From Helianthus annuus (lineage: Eukaryota; Streptophyta; Magnoliopsida; Asterales; Asteraceae), in the NCBI RefSeq assembly GCF_002127325.2, contig NC_035434.2:77135343-77199342 (forward strand): 64,000 bases of DNA. Direction: 5' to 3'. Every line of letters begins with the position of its first letter. Position 1 is the stretch's first letter. Below, one piece after another: positions 48,015 to 58,780 of the stretch. Under the pieces are notes generated by a model that made no database searches, was not told the DNA's origin, and worked only from the letters and a program-made list of their open reading frames with translations. The position numbers were made by a program, and so were the translations under genes.

Positions 48015-48753
48015 ACATCAGGTACGGTCTGGCTGAAGACCTAAAACTTAGCGCTCTCGGGAGGCAGCCCGAGGATGTAGAGCAGTGTACCTTGTTTTGT
48101 GTTGTTTTGTTTTGGTGTTGTGTTTGTGTTTTGACAGGTTCTTGATTTAATCATCACGGATGCAACAATTCAAGTGTGGGGATGTTGTGCAACATCCCTG
48201 GTGAGATATCAAAGAATATATGGAATGCGTCTATTCCGGTTAAAGCACAACAGCCACATCACTACAGACACATGATCAGGTTATTGTTTGTGAGCCAATT
48301 AGAAAAGAAAAAGAACCTAGAAATATATTCCTACCTTTACCCTAAGCCCAAAACCCGAAAGTCCTTTTGATATGTGCCATGTTAGATGATATAGTGGAGG
48401 TGTGATTGTCATACAAGCCTATGATTGCAGGATTTCATGTTTACTTTTGAGTGTTTTATATACTAGCAAATTACACGCTAGTCCAGATATTAACCCGAGA
48501 GGAGAGTACATTGTGAGGGGTGTGTAGCATATGTCTAATTGTTAACATGTTAGTTTTAGATAGACAAGTCTTAAGTTTTTGAAATTTCATGATTTGCTTG
48601 TCAGACTGTCAATCTCGATTGTGTCAGTCTATGGGATGGGTATGACTTGGGACTTAACAGGTTGAATCGGTTAAGGGGTTTAAAGGTATTGTTGCTATGG
48701 TGATTAGTTCTAGTTAGTTTGCTTGAGGACAATCTAAAGTAAGTGTGGGAATG
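48015..48753 (+). other. 3' non-coding part of the Athila/Tat-like element
   Basis: Carries cgctctcgggaggcagcccg (48052-48071), a signature often seen after the coding region of Tat/Athila elements, an internal PPT-like caagtgtggggatg near 48170, and the terminal gaggacaatctaaagtaag. No ORF of note. Confidence 0.65.
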
Positions 48754-49959
48754 TGATGGATGGGTTTAGGAATGTGATATATATATGTGTTTAATGTCTA
48801 ATCTTATGCATATTTGGTTGTTTATATGTGTGGAACTGGATAACTATGAGAAAATTATGTTTTGTAGGTTAAATATGAAGATTGGATGAGTTTTGGGGAG
48901 TGTTAATGGATTGAAAATGAATATATTAGAATATGGCATGATAGAGGGTTGAATTACGAAGACGTGGGCGAAAACGGTGCGTAAAACGGAGCTAAAACGA
49001 AGAAGTTATGAAGAAAACAATTTTGGAAGAATCTGCCGACTGCAAGCTACGGTTCACCAACCGTAGCCTACGGTTGGGTGCAGATGTGAAACAGAATTCT
49101 GGAACCGTAAGCTACGGTTCCCAAACCGTAGCCTATGGTTTGGATTATGGAAAAACGTGAATTTGAGGGTTTTTATGATATATTAGGGTTGGCTAATGTG
49201 GGCAATCATTATCTATCAATCACGGTCAATCAAGGGCACTCCAAGACTCAATTTTCAAGGCTTCTTTCACCCAATTCCATCAAGATTCTTCATCCGATCA
49301 TCGAAGCAATCATGAATTCATCATCAATTCAAGCTTTTGAAGATTCTTCGTGCGAGATGAGCGGCTAAACTTTTTATGGTTTCCTCCGGATGGAGGGTTT
49401 TTGTAAGTTAATGAGTATTATGTGTTGATACAATCGTTTTGACTTGGTGATCTAAGCATTCGATGCTTTTCACCATGGATTTGATTTCTTGATTGTAAAC
49501 AGTTACGTTTATTTAAACCTTAATTTCTAAGCATTCAGTTCCCGAGAGTTCTAGTAATTGGGATATATTTGACATGGGGTTAGGGTTTGTAAATTGTAAT
49601 TGATAATCATTCGATAACCTCCCGTTATATATTGACCGGAGTACTTAGTCGTTGTTATCACAATTAATGAATAAAAATTAACACCTATGTCTAGGTAGGT
49701 AACGATTAAACACATAGTTGAAGTTAATTGCAAAACCTGAAATCTGGAGGAACCATCTTTCTTCTCATTGATTTAAAACACAATTTTATTCGTTAATTTA
49801 GCTATTTCTCAAAATCAACAAACCGATTTTCTTATTCAGTAATAGTTAATCAATCCTTTCCATTACGACACTTTCCACAGTCCTCCCTTGGTTCGATATC
49901 CGACTTATCCTATCTACATAGTTTAGTTGGTTTTTGCATGTCCATAACGACAGACATCA
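48754..49959 (+). repeat. 3' LTR of Athila/Tat-like element
   Basis: 1206 bp, same length as 43805-45010. The differences are mostly single-base transitions plus small indels (e.g. gatttatatg versus gatatatatatg). Confidence 0.92.
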
Positions 49960-50577
49960 CGTACTCAACCCCGACGAAGGATAGTCCTTCACCAGAGGAT
50001 TCTTCGCCGTACTCAACCCCATGAAGGATAATCCTTCGCCAGAGGATTCTTCACCGTACTCAACCCCGACGAAGGATAGTCCTTCGCCATAGGATTCTTC
50101 GCCAAAGGAGCATCCTACGAAGAATGGATTCTTCGTGGAGATGCTGCAATTGTGTAAACAAACAGAACAGTTTATGATATACATACATACATATATATAT
50201 ATATATAATGATGGACACTTGTGTTTGTAAAATTCTATTCATTGCATGATAACAATGTTAACTAGAAATGAGGATCTTGACTTGACTCGACTCGTGTGAG
50301 TAGCCAATGCATTGGTTAAATGTTATTATGAGACTTACACATGGGATGTGGACTTATATGAGAACTAAGTACTTGCTATGTGATATACGGTGATCTTGTG
50401 ACGAATGCAAACTGTGTAAAATACGTGACTTGATTGATTATGAAACTGATTTTGATTGGTAACCACTGTAGGGTTTGGGTTGACCAACTTGGACGGGTAA
50501 CTTAACATACCGAGCAAATCTAAGGTGAGTTCATTTCTCTAGAGCATGCGTCCTGGTGGGTGGGACAATCAATTGGG

Positions 50578-50755
50578 TATTCCTGAGAGGAATAAGTCTT
50601 TTGGGTAAAAATTGGAATGTTAGATAACACACTCAATTCCTATCACCTTAAGTCCCATCTTCTACCGAATAGTTACCTGAGAGGTAACAGGGTATTAGTT
50701 GATAGCGCTATTAGGCTTGGCAACCTCACACTGTACCTGAGAGGACGGGTGTGAA
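50578..50755. repeat. Mini-hairpin array in Gypsy LTR
   Basis: TATTCCT-gag-AGGAATA (50578-50594), GTTACCT-gag-AGGTAAC (50672-50688) and a third, CACAC..TACCT-gag-AGGAC..GTGTG (50728-50754). The loop gag is constant and the stems vary with pairing kept. Equivalent position to the 16400-16512 array in the related LTR. Confidence 0.75.
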
Positions 50756-51260
50756 CTAATGACCTTAATCATGACCAATGCTTAGATAGGGGGCATTGGG
50801 GATGGGCAAAACATTCTGGAAGCCATCTTGTATGGTACTCGAGTTATTATCAACATTATTATCAATGAACTGAACTAAACACTTGGCAATTAATGTTTTC
50901 GTAAAACTATGAACTCACTAGCGTTGTCTGATACACTTGTTGCATGTTCGCAGGTCGTTAGATGCTATGGACGAGGAACTTGCTGTCTGGGATTGCTGGA
51001 GTGATCATGGGTCGAGTCTTTTGAGAACACATAACACTACATTTAGTTTTCATCTATTTGGTTTTGAAACATTAAATGATGACTTATCTTATGCTTTCGC
51101 TGAACATGTTAAACTTGGATTATGTTTATGAATGTTTAATCATTATAAATGGAAGCTTCGTTTGTTATCTTGATATTAGTTCAATGTGATTGGTGGCTAG
51201 ATCCTGGTACGTCACACGCCTAGCGGGGTTTTCCGCATGTGGTATTTTGGGGGTGTGATA

Positions 51261-52335
51261 GTGACCTAAACACCATGACTACTACCAATCCATATACAAG
51301 TGAAACTGCATATGAAGGTAAAAATAGGATGGCGGATTTGCATGTGAGGGTACAAGTGAGATTGAACAAAACGCCATATCTGCAATAAAAGCAATTGAAG
51401 GTGGAATCGCATGTGAGGCTGCACTTGAGGCTGAAGCTGGTTATGGAGGTGAAGGTGGAGATGGGGCTACAAGTGGTATTGTAAGTGCAAATGAAGAATA
51501 TATATGGTTAGATGAAAATGCCACTAATGAAGATGTTGATGATAATGACATAAAAAGTTGGGATTGTGATAACAAAAGACTAGAGTATGAAATTATCATG
51601 TATAATGGTGAAAGAATAGTGGCAAGGAATGTGGCTGAGGTTTTGAACTGCCAAGACAAGATTTAGAACAAATGGTTGAATTGAAAAGAGATGTTGATTG
51701 CCCAAAGATGGTGGCAGAAACGGTTAAAGCTTTAAAGAAGCACCTGCAACCAACTAAGGACATGCCCAAGGTCCCTATATTTGATAAAATGCCATTGGAT
51801 GACCAAAGCAAGCGTCATGAACTATATTTCTCTAAAAAGAAACACAATACAGTGAAACTTTCATCACTGAACTGGAAATTAGAACAGTTGCAACATTTGA
51901 TAAGACGCCAAAGGAGATACAACAGCCTATGAGTGAGACACAGTTTAGTGATGCTTTCATATCTCAGTTGAAAAAACCGAAAGGGAGATTGTGACCAAGG
52001 GTGTTGACCAGCAGGGTGTAGTGTTTGATGAAATGCCATTTGAGAAAGAAAGTAAAAAACCCAGATCTGTTGAAAGTCAAGAAGGTAGGAAGACTCTAAT
52101 GCAAAGGCTAGAAGAAGAAACACCCAAAACACCAGATGGTGAAAATGCCACGACTAGTAGAAAAGAAAAATCAGATATGCTTTCTTTTGAGCTACTGATA
52201 TGTGACATCTCAGAAATTGTATCAAATTATATGGCAACACGTGTCCGGGAACTCTCAAATATTCCAGATATGTTAGACGCGAAGGACAATTTTTATTGGA
52301 ATCAGAAGATATTAATGTTGAGGGATCAAATATAA
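51261..52335 (+). pseudogene. Continuation of the broken Ulp1-type ORF
   Basis: Acidic and Lys-rich coding-like sequence in shifting frames: AEAGYGGEGGDGATSG then WLDENATNEDVDDND (51430-51550), a block with VPIFDKMPLDDQSK (51672-51932), and a block with FDEMPFEKESKKP and KTPDGENATT (51991-52335). The FDK(T/M)P-type motif repeats the FDKTPQMEK of 36990, supporting one original ORF interrupted at 37092 and near 42800-51260. No cysteine-protease motif follows before the next LTR-like sequence. Confidence 0.45.
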
Positions 52336-54070
52336 CAAAATGCCAAAATTCTGCTTTCTGAGGGTCCTTTACGAAGCGCAAGGCATATCCTTTACGGTTC
52401 GCAAGGCATATGCTTTACCGTTCGTAAGGATTCGCCGAGATGGATGCAGCCTACAGTTTTTGCCACTTAGCTCCGATTCTTGCCACCTTTAACCTCCTTT
52501 AGACATATTCTAGGACGCTTATCACACTCCTAGAGCTCCTGGTTGCACATGGAAAGTTCTCCTTCCACTTGATCATGTATAAATAGGCCTCATTCTCAAC
52601 CTTTCCAACTTGCACCTCCAACATTTTTTTTCTCTCTATCATTTGGAGCAGCTTCTGGACCAAGAAGCCTCCTTCTCTGAAGTTTAATCTTCCTCTTGAA
52701 CACTTGTAAGTGTTCTCCCTAGTTCTCTTTCCATTACTAGGCTAATTATTAGCCGAAAGTCAAGCACATTGACTTTTGCTTTAACTATCGGTTCTGACCA
52801 TTTTGGTCAAGTCAAAGTTCGAAACGAACTTTGAAACATGATCATAATAATGAAAATGTTGATCCCTTGTGATTGCACCATCTGAAGATCACGTTCAGTA
52901 GGCGAAATGACGAGTCAAATTTATATAAAATAAAAGTCAAAACGCAGAGTTTTGCAAATTACGCTAAATGAACTTCTAAGTATCAAAACCTTAATTTTTG
53001 TCATCATAGCAGTTCTTATAACATATTAGGACATGTTTAACCATGTCCAACTCGTCATTTCCTGATTAGAGCGCATTCCGTAACCGAAAGTCAAATAGTT
53101 TGACTTCTGCTTTGACTTTCGATGTTGACTCGTTTAGTCAAGTTTAGAGCATGTATAAGGGTTGTTATATGATCATATTATCGTAGCGAATAACCCTCTG
53201 AGGTTATACCTTCGGATCATATCATTTGATAAGTTTTATGATATAGTCCATATAATATGCCTAAAATGCCAATATTGCCCTTATCACATATAAACGTTTT
53301 TAAAACCAAATAGACTTATATTTTGAGTTTAAAACTGATTATATAACATAATGTAATACATTTTGGCTATTGGACTTGTCATATACCTATTTCACCACCC
53401 GATACTGCGGATGCACCTATGACTAGTTTAAATGAAATAAAATGTGACATTTGTGCCTTTTTAATCATTGTACAATTTCGAACAATTTCGTATTCAATGA
53501 AACCTTGTGTTTTATTTTTGAGATTGTATAACTATCAATGACATTTGCACATTTTCAATCCTTGTACAATTTCGAACTTTCAAAAGCTTTCCTAGAAGTA
53601 ATTCGTAAACTATTACTCAAACGTAATCAGTTTAACGTGACCTACACTCAGAAACAAGGACATCAGCTACACATATCCTAAATACCCTTTATATAACTTA
53701 TATATAAGTTTTGAAGGGTTAGGTATGACAAAAACATGCTTATACAAGCCCAGGGACTATTTTCGACAAACTTCAAAAGTCTGCTGATGTTCGTATTTTG
53801 AATACGGACCATGTGTACAAATCCAAAAATTTTTGTAAATAATAAAATCTTGTATTTTATTGATAAGAATGCAAAAATGTCAATCGTTGCGAAAGTTTGG
53901 TCTTTTTCGTGTTCATTAAAGCGTTGTGCGTTATTTGCGAAACGCATAACCGTATAACCGAACGAACCGACATCCACGATATTTCCAGGCAAAATCCAAG
54001 TTACATATGCCTTAACACCCTTATATAACCTAAAAAGTGGGTTAAAAGTGACAAAACACGACAAAACAAG
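52336..54070 (+). repeat. Partial copy of a long Gypsy-type LTR plus unclassified repeats
   Basis: 52500-53390 is a diverged direct copy of 54370-55150: shared features include tcatttggagc/tcattggagc, ggtcaagtcaaagttc, cgaa(a/g)tgacgagtcaaa and accct(c)tgaggttatacctt. From about 53400 the similarity stops. Here cattgtacaatttcgaac recurs near 53468 and 53562, and ttatataac(t/c)ta words recur near 53690 and 54032. No credible gene. Confidence 0.6.
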
Positions 54071-55534
54071 TCCAATGGCCAAATCTGCCAAATGCTGAAA
54101 GTTCTGCACCTGCCAGACAACTTTGTGGACCGTATGCGGGCCCCATTAGGGTCACGTAAGGGGTGCCTAGTGACCAGAATTGTGACAGCCAACTGTTTTG
54201 CTTGCCTTGGAGACCAAGAACTCGAATTTTCCATGTTGTTTCCTGTATTTGACATGTGTTCAAGCCATCCCCTGATCATGCCACCTCATGGGACACTTGT
54301 GATGATCTTGTGGCCTCCAAACTACTATGGATAGCAAGCTAATTCCATCCATTTAACTTGCTCATTCACATTTTCTTTCTCCCACATCATTGGAGCTTGT
54401 TTCCAGCTTTAGAGACCTCCTATCTGAGTTCTTAAGTGTTTCTCAACACAAGTAAGTACTCTTCCTTAGTCTATTTCATTTATTTAGTCATTTTTGAGCT
54501 AAAAGTCAAACAATTCAACTTTCTGTTTGACTTTCGGTTCTGCCCTTAATTGGTCAAGTCAAAGTTCAATTTAACTTTGCAACGTGATCGTAATCACGAA
54601 GGTTATAATCCCTTGCGATTACACCTTCTGATTACCACGTTTACTAGTCGAAGTGACGAGTCAAAGTTTTGGTAAAAAAATGCGCATAATGTGCATTTTA
54701 CAAGGAAACTATTTTTAGGTATCAAAACTCCAAGTTTTGATACCAAATAAGTTTTATAACTTAGTTAGACATGTGTCAACATGTCTAACTCGTCACTTCA
54801 AGTTTAATGCTTTAATAGGGTCGTAAGTCGAGCAGTCTTGACCACCGCTTTGACTTTCGAATCCGACCCGTTTGATCGATCTTAGGATCCGACCAAACAC
54901 ATTTTTGTGACCATAGTTGTATAGGGAATAACCTACTGAGGTTATACCTTATGGTCACGTCATTTGGTTACTTATATGATAAGTCGCTTCTACGTTCTTA
55001 AAAATGACCAAAATGCCTTTTTTGCGCTTAAATCAATATTAAGCATATGTAACCAATTTTTTGACGTATAAACTGATGTTACAACATTATCAAACATTTT
55101 GAGATATAAGACTTATCATAAGACATATTTAACCATTCGAACATATATTTACGCAAATGACCCGTTAAAGTCGAGTAAATTACCTTAACGAGTCATAACG
55201 GGTCAAAAGCACTTAGGATCCTTTCCAAATCAGAATGTTAAGTTTATTAAACCCTATCATATGAGTTCCAACACTCGTTTGGTTTATAAGACTTCATTCT
55301 ATCCGATCCTCCGATTATAGTCCAGACGCACTAACATAGTTATCCGATGTTAGGACACACTTGAGTCCTTGATCTCTTGAGCTTTGTTTAATCATTTATA
55401 CAAGACTTATACACAATCCCAAGTGAGTACATAGTCCCCTCTTTTACATTTTCAATTGTTTTCGAGGTAATTCATATGTGCCTATCGTTACTTTCATGTT
55501 TTCATGACATTATACATGGTTTGTTTACATAGTA

Positions 55535-55760
55535 CATACAGTACATGATTTCAAAGACATTATTGCTTCGTATGTTGACCTAGCATACCTAGTACATGGT
55601 TTTCAAAGACATTTTGCTTCGTATGTTGACCTAGCATACCTAGTACATAGTTTTCAAAGACATTTTGCTTCGTATTTTGACCTAGCATACCTAGTACATG
55701 GTTTTCAAAGACATTTTACTTCGTATGTTAACCTAGCATACCTAGTACATGGTTTCAAAA
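55535..55760. repeat. Minisatellite, about 62-bp unit, 4 copies
   Basis: Each unit contains ttttcaaagacattttgctt, cgtatgttgacctagc and atacctagtacatgg with few changes. Confidence 0.9.
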
Positions 55761-56089
55761 CATTTTCATGACATGCTTACATTGTTCTAGACATTTGGTG
55801 CATTGAACTCGACAATGATACATTCATTAACATTGATCACACCGACCGGTAGTATGTAATGGTACCATAGGATTGACAATCCCGTTCCCGCTTCCTAGGT
55901 TTGTTTAGAAGTGACCTTAGGGAACGACAGAATCAGATGAACATTTGATAAACCTTTGACCTGATAAGGGTTTATCCGACAGTCAACAAGGCTTGAATGT
56001 ATTCTCCAACAAACCTAATAAATGTTTATTCAATAAAAGCAATGGTTAATAAAACAAAACCTTTGATTAAACAAATTCTTGTTCATTAA

Positions 56090-56310
56090 AAAACATTGTT
56101 TTATACAAGACATTTTGGTTATAAAAGACATTATTTCATATGGTTTGAACAAAGACCTTTTGTTTACCATACAACACATTGGTTTATACATGACTTTTGG
56201 TTTACACAAGACATTGGTTATTACATGACATTGGTTTACACAAGACATTATTTTATACATGACACTAGTTTATACAAGACATTGGTTTAAACAAGACATT
56301 TCATTTTGAT
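56090..56310. repeat. Short-unit array (TATACAAGACATTGGTT-like)
   Basis: About ten degenerate units of 17-24 bp built on (t)tta(t/c)acaagacatt and ggttta(c/t)aca(t/a)gac. Confidence 0.85.
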
Positions 56311-57066
56311 GGTTTATGGTAAGTGATTTAAATAATGAGACGTGTGTAATGTGATAAAATCATGGTGATACGCTGCTGGTACTTCCTATATACAAGTGCT
56401 TTTACTATATTACATACCGTAGCGTTATCTAAACAACTTCAACAAAGACAAGACATGACATTTTTATTCAAGACATGAGATATTTGATACAAGTCATTTT
56501 CGTTTGGTTATTTGCTTAACCATGCATCATTTCTTTTACCTTATTTGATTTTCATATGATTTCATAAAAGAAAACATTTTTCTAAAGGTTCATGGCTACT
56601 TTTTAGTTAAACATTTCTTTTAACATTCAAAGCCATGAATCTTCATCACAAAACCTATGTTACTCAAGTGCATTTTTATGCTGATGTTTCTATTTTCACA
56701 TATGTTTCAGGAGCGAATGTTTGATGTTGAGCATGCTACACTTAGGGCGGATTTGGTTCTTAGTGACTTTAAAATTTGCAAGACAATTGTTATGTTATAA
56801 TTTTAATTTCCAAGACAATGTAAACATTTAAATCCAATAATACAAAACATTATGTACCATGTGTTGTGAAACAATAGTTCTGTGACATGACTCCCTACGT
56901 TTCCACCGCGGTTTGTTGTTTTACGCGGTTGGGGTGTTACAGAAAGATGGGTATTAGAGCTCGTGGTTTTAGGGAATTAGGTTATTAGTAATACTTTGAC
57001 CTATACTATAACCTTTGTAGGACTCTAACACAAGTTATCTTGTGTTTAGATCTTAAAACAATAACA

Positions 57067-58244
57067 TCACCTATCCTTAGGCGATTGGTGAAGAAGGTTG
57101 TGGTGTAGAAAGCGACATTGCCCCGGGAGAAAGTCTTTTAAGCATATTTTCAAATGAAATGTATGCTTCATTATGTGGTGTCCCTTGCTTACAACATGAT
57201 CCTTTTGTGAGGATACATGAGGAGTTTGGATGGGTTGAGATCTTTCAAACAGCTGTGAGGAAGTAGAATCAGTGGTTTCAAGTGACATTTGTGTTGTCAC
57301 TAGGTTAAACTCTGGGACCTCATCTTCCAGAGGCCCCTTTTTATTGGTTTTGGTAGGCTTTTTGGATTTGACAGGTTTATTTTTGGTTTTTGCTGGTGTA
57401 GGTTTCACAACACCGGTTGTGGTATCACGATCACCACGAGCAGTGGGCTCAGCGATAGAGGTTTGAGCAACAGATGTGGACTCATCTAAAACAGGCTCAT
57501 CCCGCTTTGCTTGTGTTTTTGAAACAATTGACTGTTTGGCCATAAGGCGAGTAAAAGTTTCAGAAGTAAGACTGTTTATTTTAAAGGCTACACCTTGTTG
57601 AAAATCTTTTTGTGAAACTTGTTTTTGTAGGTAGTAGCTTAATAGTCTAAGATACATCAAAAAAGCATTATTTGCCCCCTTTTTAATGTTCTTCACATTT
57701 GTGACCAAATCTAAAAACAGTGCTTGGGAGTAGTTAAAATCAGAATTTGTCAAAATAGCATAGCCCAAGTACTGAATTTTTAGTGGTATTTCGTTGAAAG
57801 AAGTGGTCTTAGCAGAAAGACATGTCAAGATGGTATGGAAAAAGAATTTCATAGGAGCAGGAAAATTTGGTTTATACATGGTAACTCCTTTTAACTATCC
57901 TTCATACCCCCTCTCAATAAATTCTGCATGAAGTTTATTTTTGTCAAAAGAGGTCTTACCTGCCAAGTCATTCAACCCAATGTTGTTGATATGGTAGTTG
58001 GGGAAATTGCAAGAAGGGTACCTCCGACTTTTGAAGTTATAGCATAAGGCACTTTCTTTTGTTCTTGAATTTGAACATTTACCCAAAAATCACGGAGTGT
58101 ATCTTGATAGATTGGTCATTGGCAGTAAGGGGCTTTGTATTTTGATGATGTGAGAACATCAATTATTGAATGACAGAGAGTATTTTTGTCTGTTTTCTCA
58201 AAGATGGGAAGATAGTTTTGGGGGTTTTTTATTGTCAGAGCCAT
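57067..58244 (-). pseudogene. ORF3 of the second Copia element, broken
   Basis: Starts MALTIKNPQNYLP at 58244. There is a stop near 58117, a one-base shift near 57990 and a stop at about 57894, then an open frame 57879-57067. The central part has MYKPNFPAPMKFFFHTIL, LSAKTTSFNEIPLKIQYLGY and NNAFLMYLRLL; the tail is Lys/Thr/Pro-rich with TKNKPVKSKKPTK. Spacing of FW.N, GY.G, FN.S and the hydrophobic Y-R stretch parallels ORF3 at 2781-5507, suggesting one family despite little identity. No membrane segment or known catalytic motif. Confidence 0.6.
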
Positions 58245-58780
58245 GGTACGAAGAGAATTTAGCGAAAGATTGAAGAAGAAGATTTGAAGGAGAAGATGGA
58301 AACCGCTTTGATGAATTTTGAATTCGAGACGGCAGTAAAGCTCTGTTTGAGGATGAAACAAGGTTTTATAAAGTGAAAAAGTGAATGCTGACATGGCAGC
58401 GATTTCAAAGATCTGACGGCTAACATTTATCCACGTGGCAACCTCTGTTGGAATAATGGAGCACAGCTGTTTAGAAACCACTATTGGGCAACAACAGTGG
58501 TTGGGAACAATGAAATGAACATTGACTGATTAGTCTATCAGTGGTTGAGACCAACAGCTGTTTGATCAATAGTGGTCCAAGCAGTGGTAAATGGAGAACA
58601 GAGGATACCTTTCAGTAGTGGATGAATTTTTAGCCAATTAGATGTTTGAAAACAGTGGTTATGGATAGACTCTTAAGGATTTATGAAAAATTTTCATTTT
58701 AAGCTATTTTTAAGGATGGATTTTGATTTTCTGAAAACATTTTAATGCTTTTTAATCATGGAGAACAAGGTTTTTGCCTT
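58245..58780 (-). other. Spacer between RNase H and ORF3 in the second Copia element
   Basis: No ORF. The word ACCACTG (or its complement CAGTGGT) occurs about eight times between 58480 and 58670, usually near (a)acagctgtt. The hairpin loop found in the other two Sirevirus-like elements was not seen here. Confidence 0.5.

Larger units (their letters stand above)
43805..49959 (+). mobile_element. Athila/Tat-like Gypsy element with gag and protease only (TR-GAG type)
   Basis: Two 1206-bp LTRs (43805-45010 and 48754-49959) starting tgatggatg and ending acagacatca, with roughly 2-3 percent differences. The primer site TGGCGCCGTTGCCGGGGA at 45014-45031 is complementary to the 3' end of plant tRNA-Asp, as used by Athila-type elements. 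The PPT-like end gacaatctaaagtaagtgtg precedes the 3' LTR. The flanks cttac/cgtac give a 4-of-5 TSD. The 3.7-kb interior encodes gag and an aspartic protease region but no RT, RNase H or integrase, so it depends on another element. Confidence 0.88.
42850..51260 (+). mobile_element. Long Gypsy-type LTR (probably solo), interrupted by an Athila/Tat-like element
   Basis: The right end, ccgcatgtggtattttgggggtg...ata at 51260, is the reverse complement of the start of the solo LTR 15628-18063, and homology continues backwards (ggtgagttca, accgagcaaatc, tagcgctattaggct). Removing the 43805-49959 insertion and its duplication leaves about 2.3 kb, close to the 2436 bp of the relative. The left boundary is not resolved (42790-42890). 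Clusters of CGACGAAG/CTTCGTCG words (42930-43060, 43705-43800 and 49970-50130) parallel the GGCGAAAACC clusters of the other copy. No internal genes were found, so solo LTR is the simplest reading. Confidence 0.72.
54071..56941 (+). mobile_element. Long Gypsy-type LTR with minisatellites, 5' end uncertain
   Basis: Ends in acgcggttggggtgttaca at 56941; TGTAACACCCC on the other strand is a common LTR edge of plant Gypsy chromoviruses. A degenerate iMet primer site follows (tgggtattagagctc, 56949-56963). Contains a minisatellite of about 62 bp in four copies (55535-55760) and a short-unit array (56090-56310). The internal region stops after roughly 120 bases at the truncated Copia element. The left boundary is near 54070 but not exact. 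Confidence 0.6.

Noticed and set aside
49135..49368. 77-aa ORF repeated at 44212-44418
   Set aside because: Lies in both LTRs of one element with no recognisable domain; chance reading within the LTR.
57067..57879. Host gene rather than transposon ORF3
   Set aside because: Position directly after RNase H of a Copia element, same strand, and residue pattern shared with the other element's ORF3.
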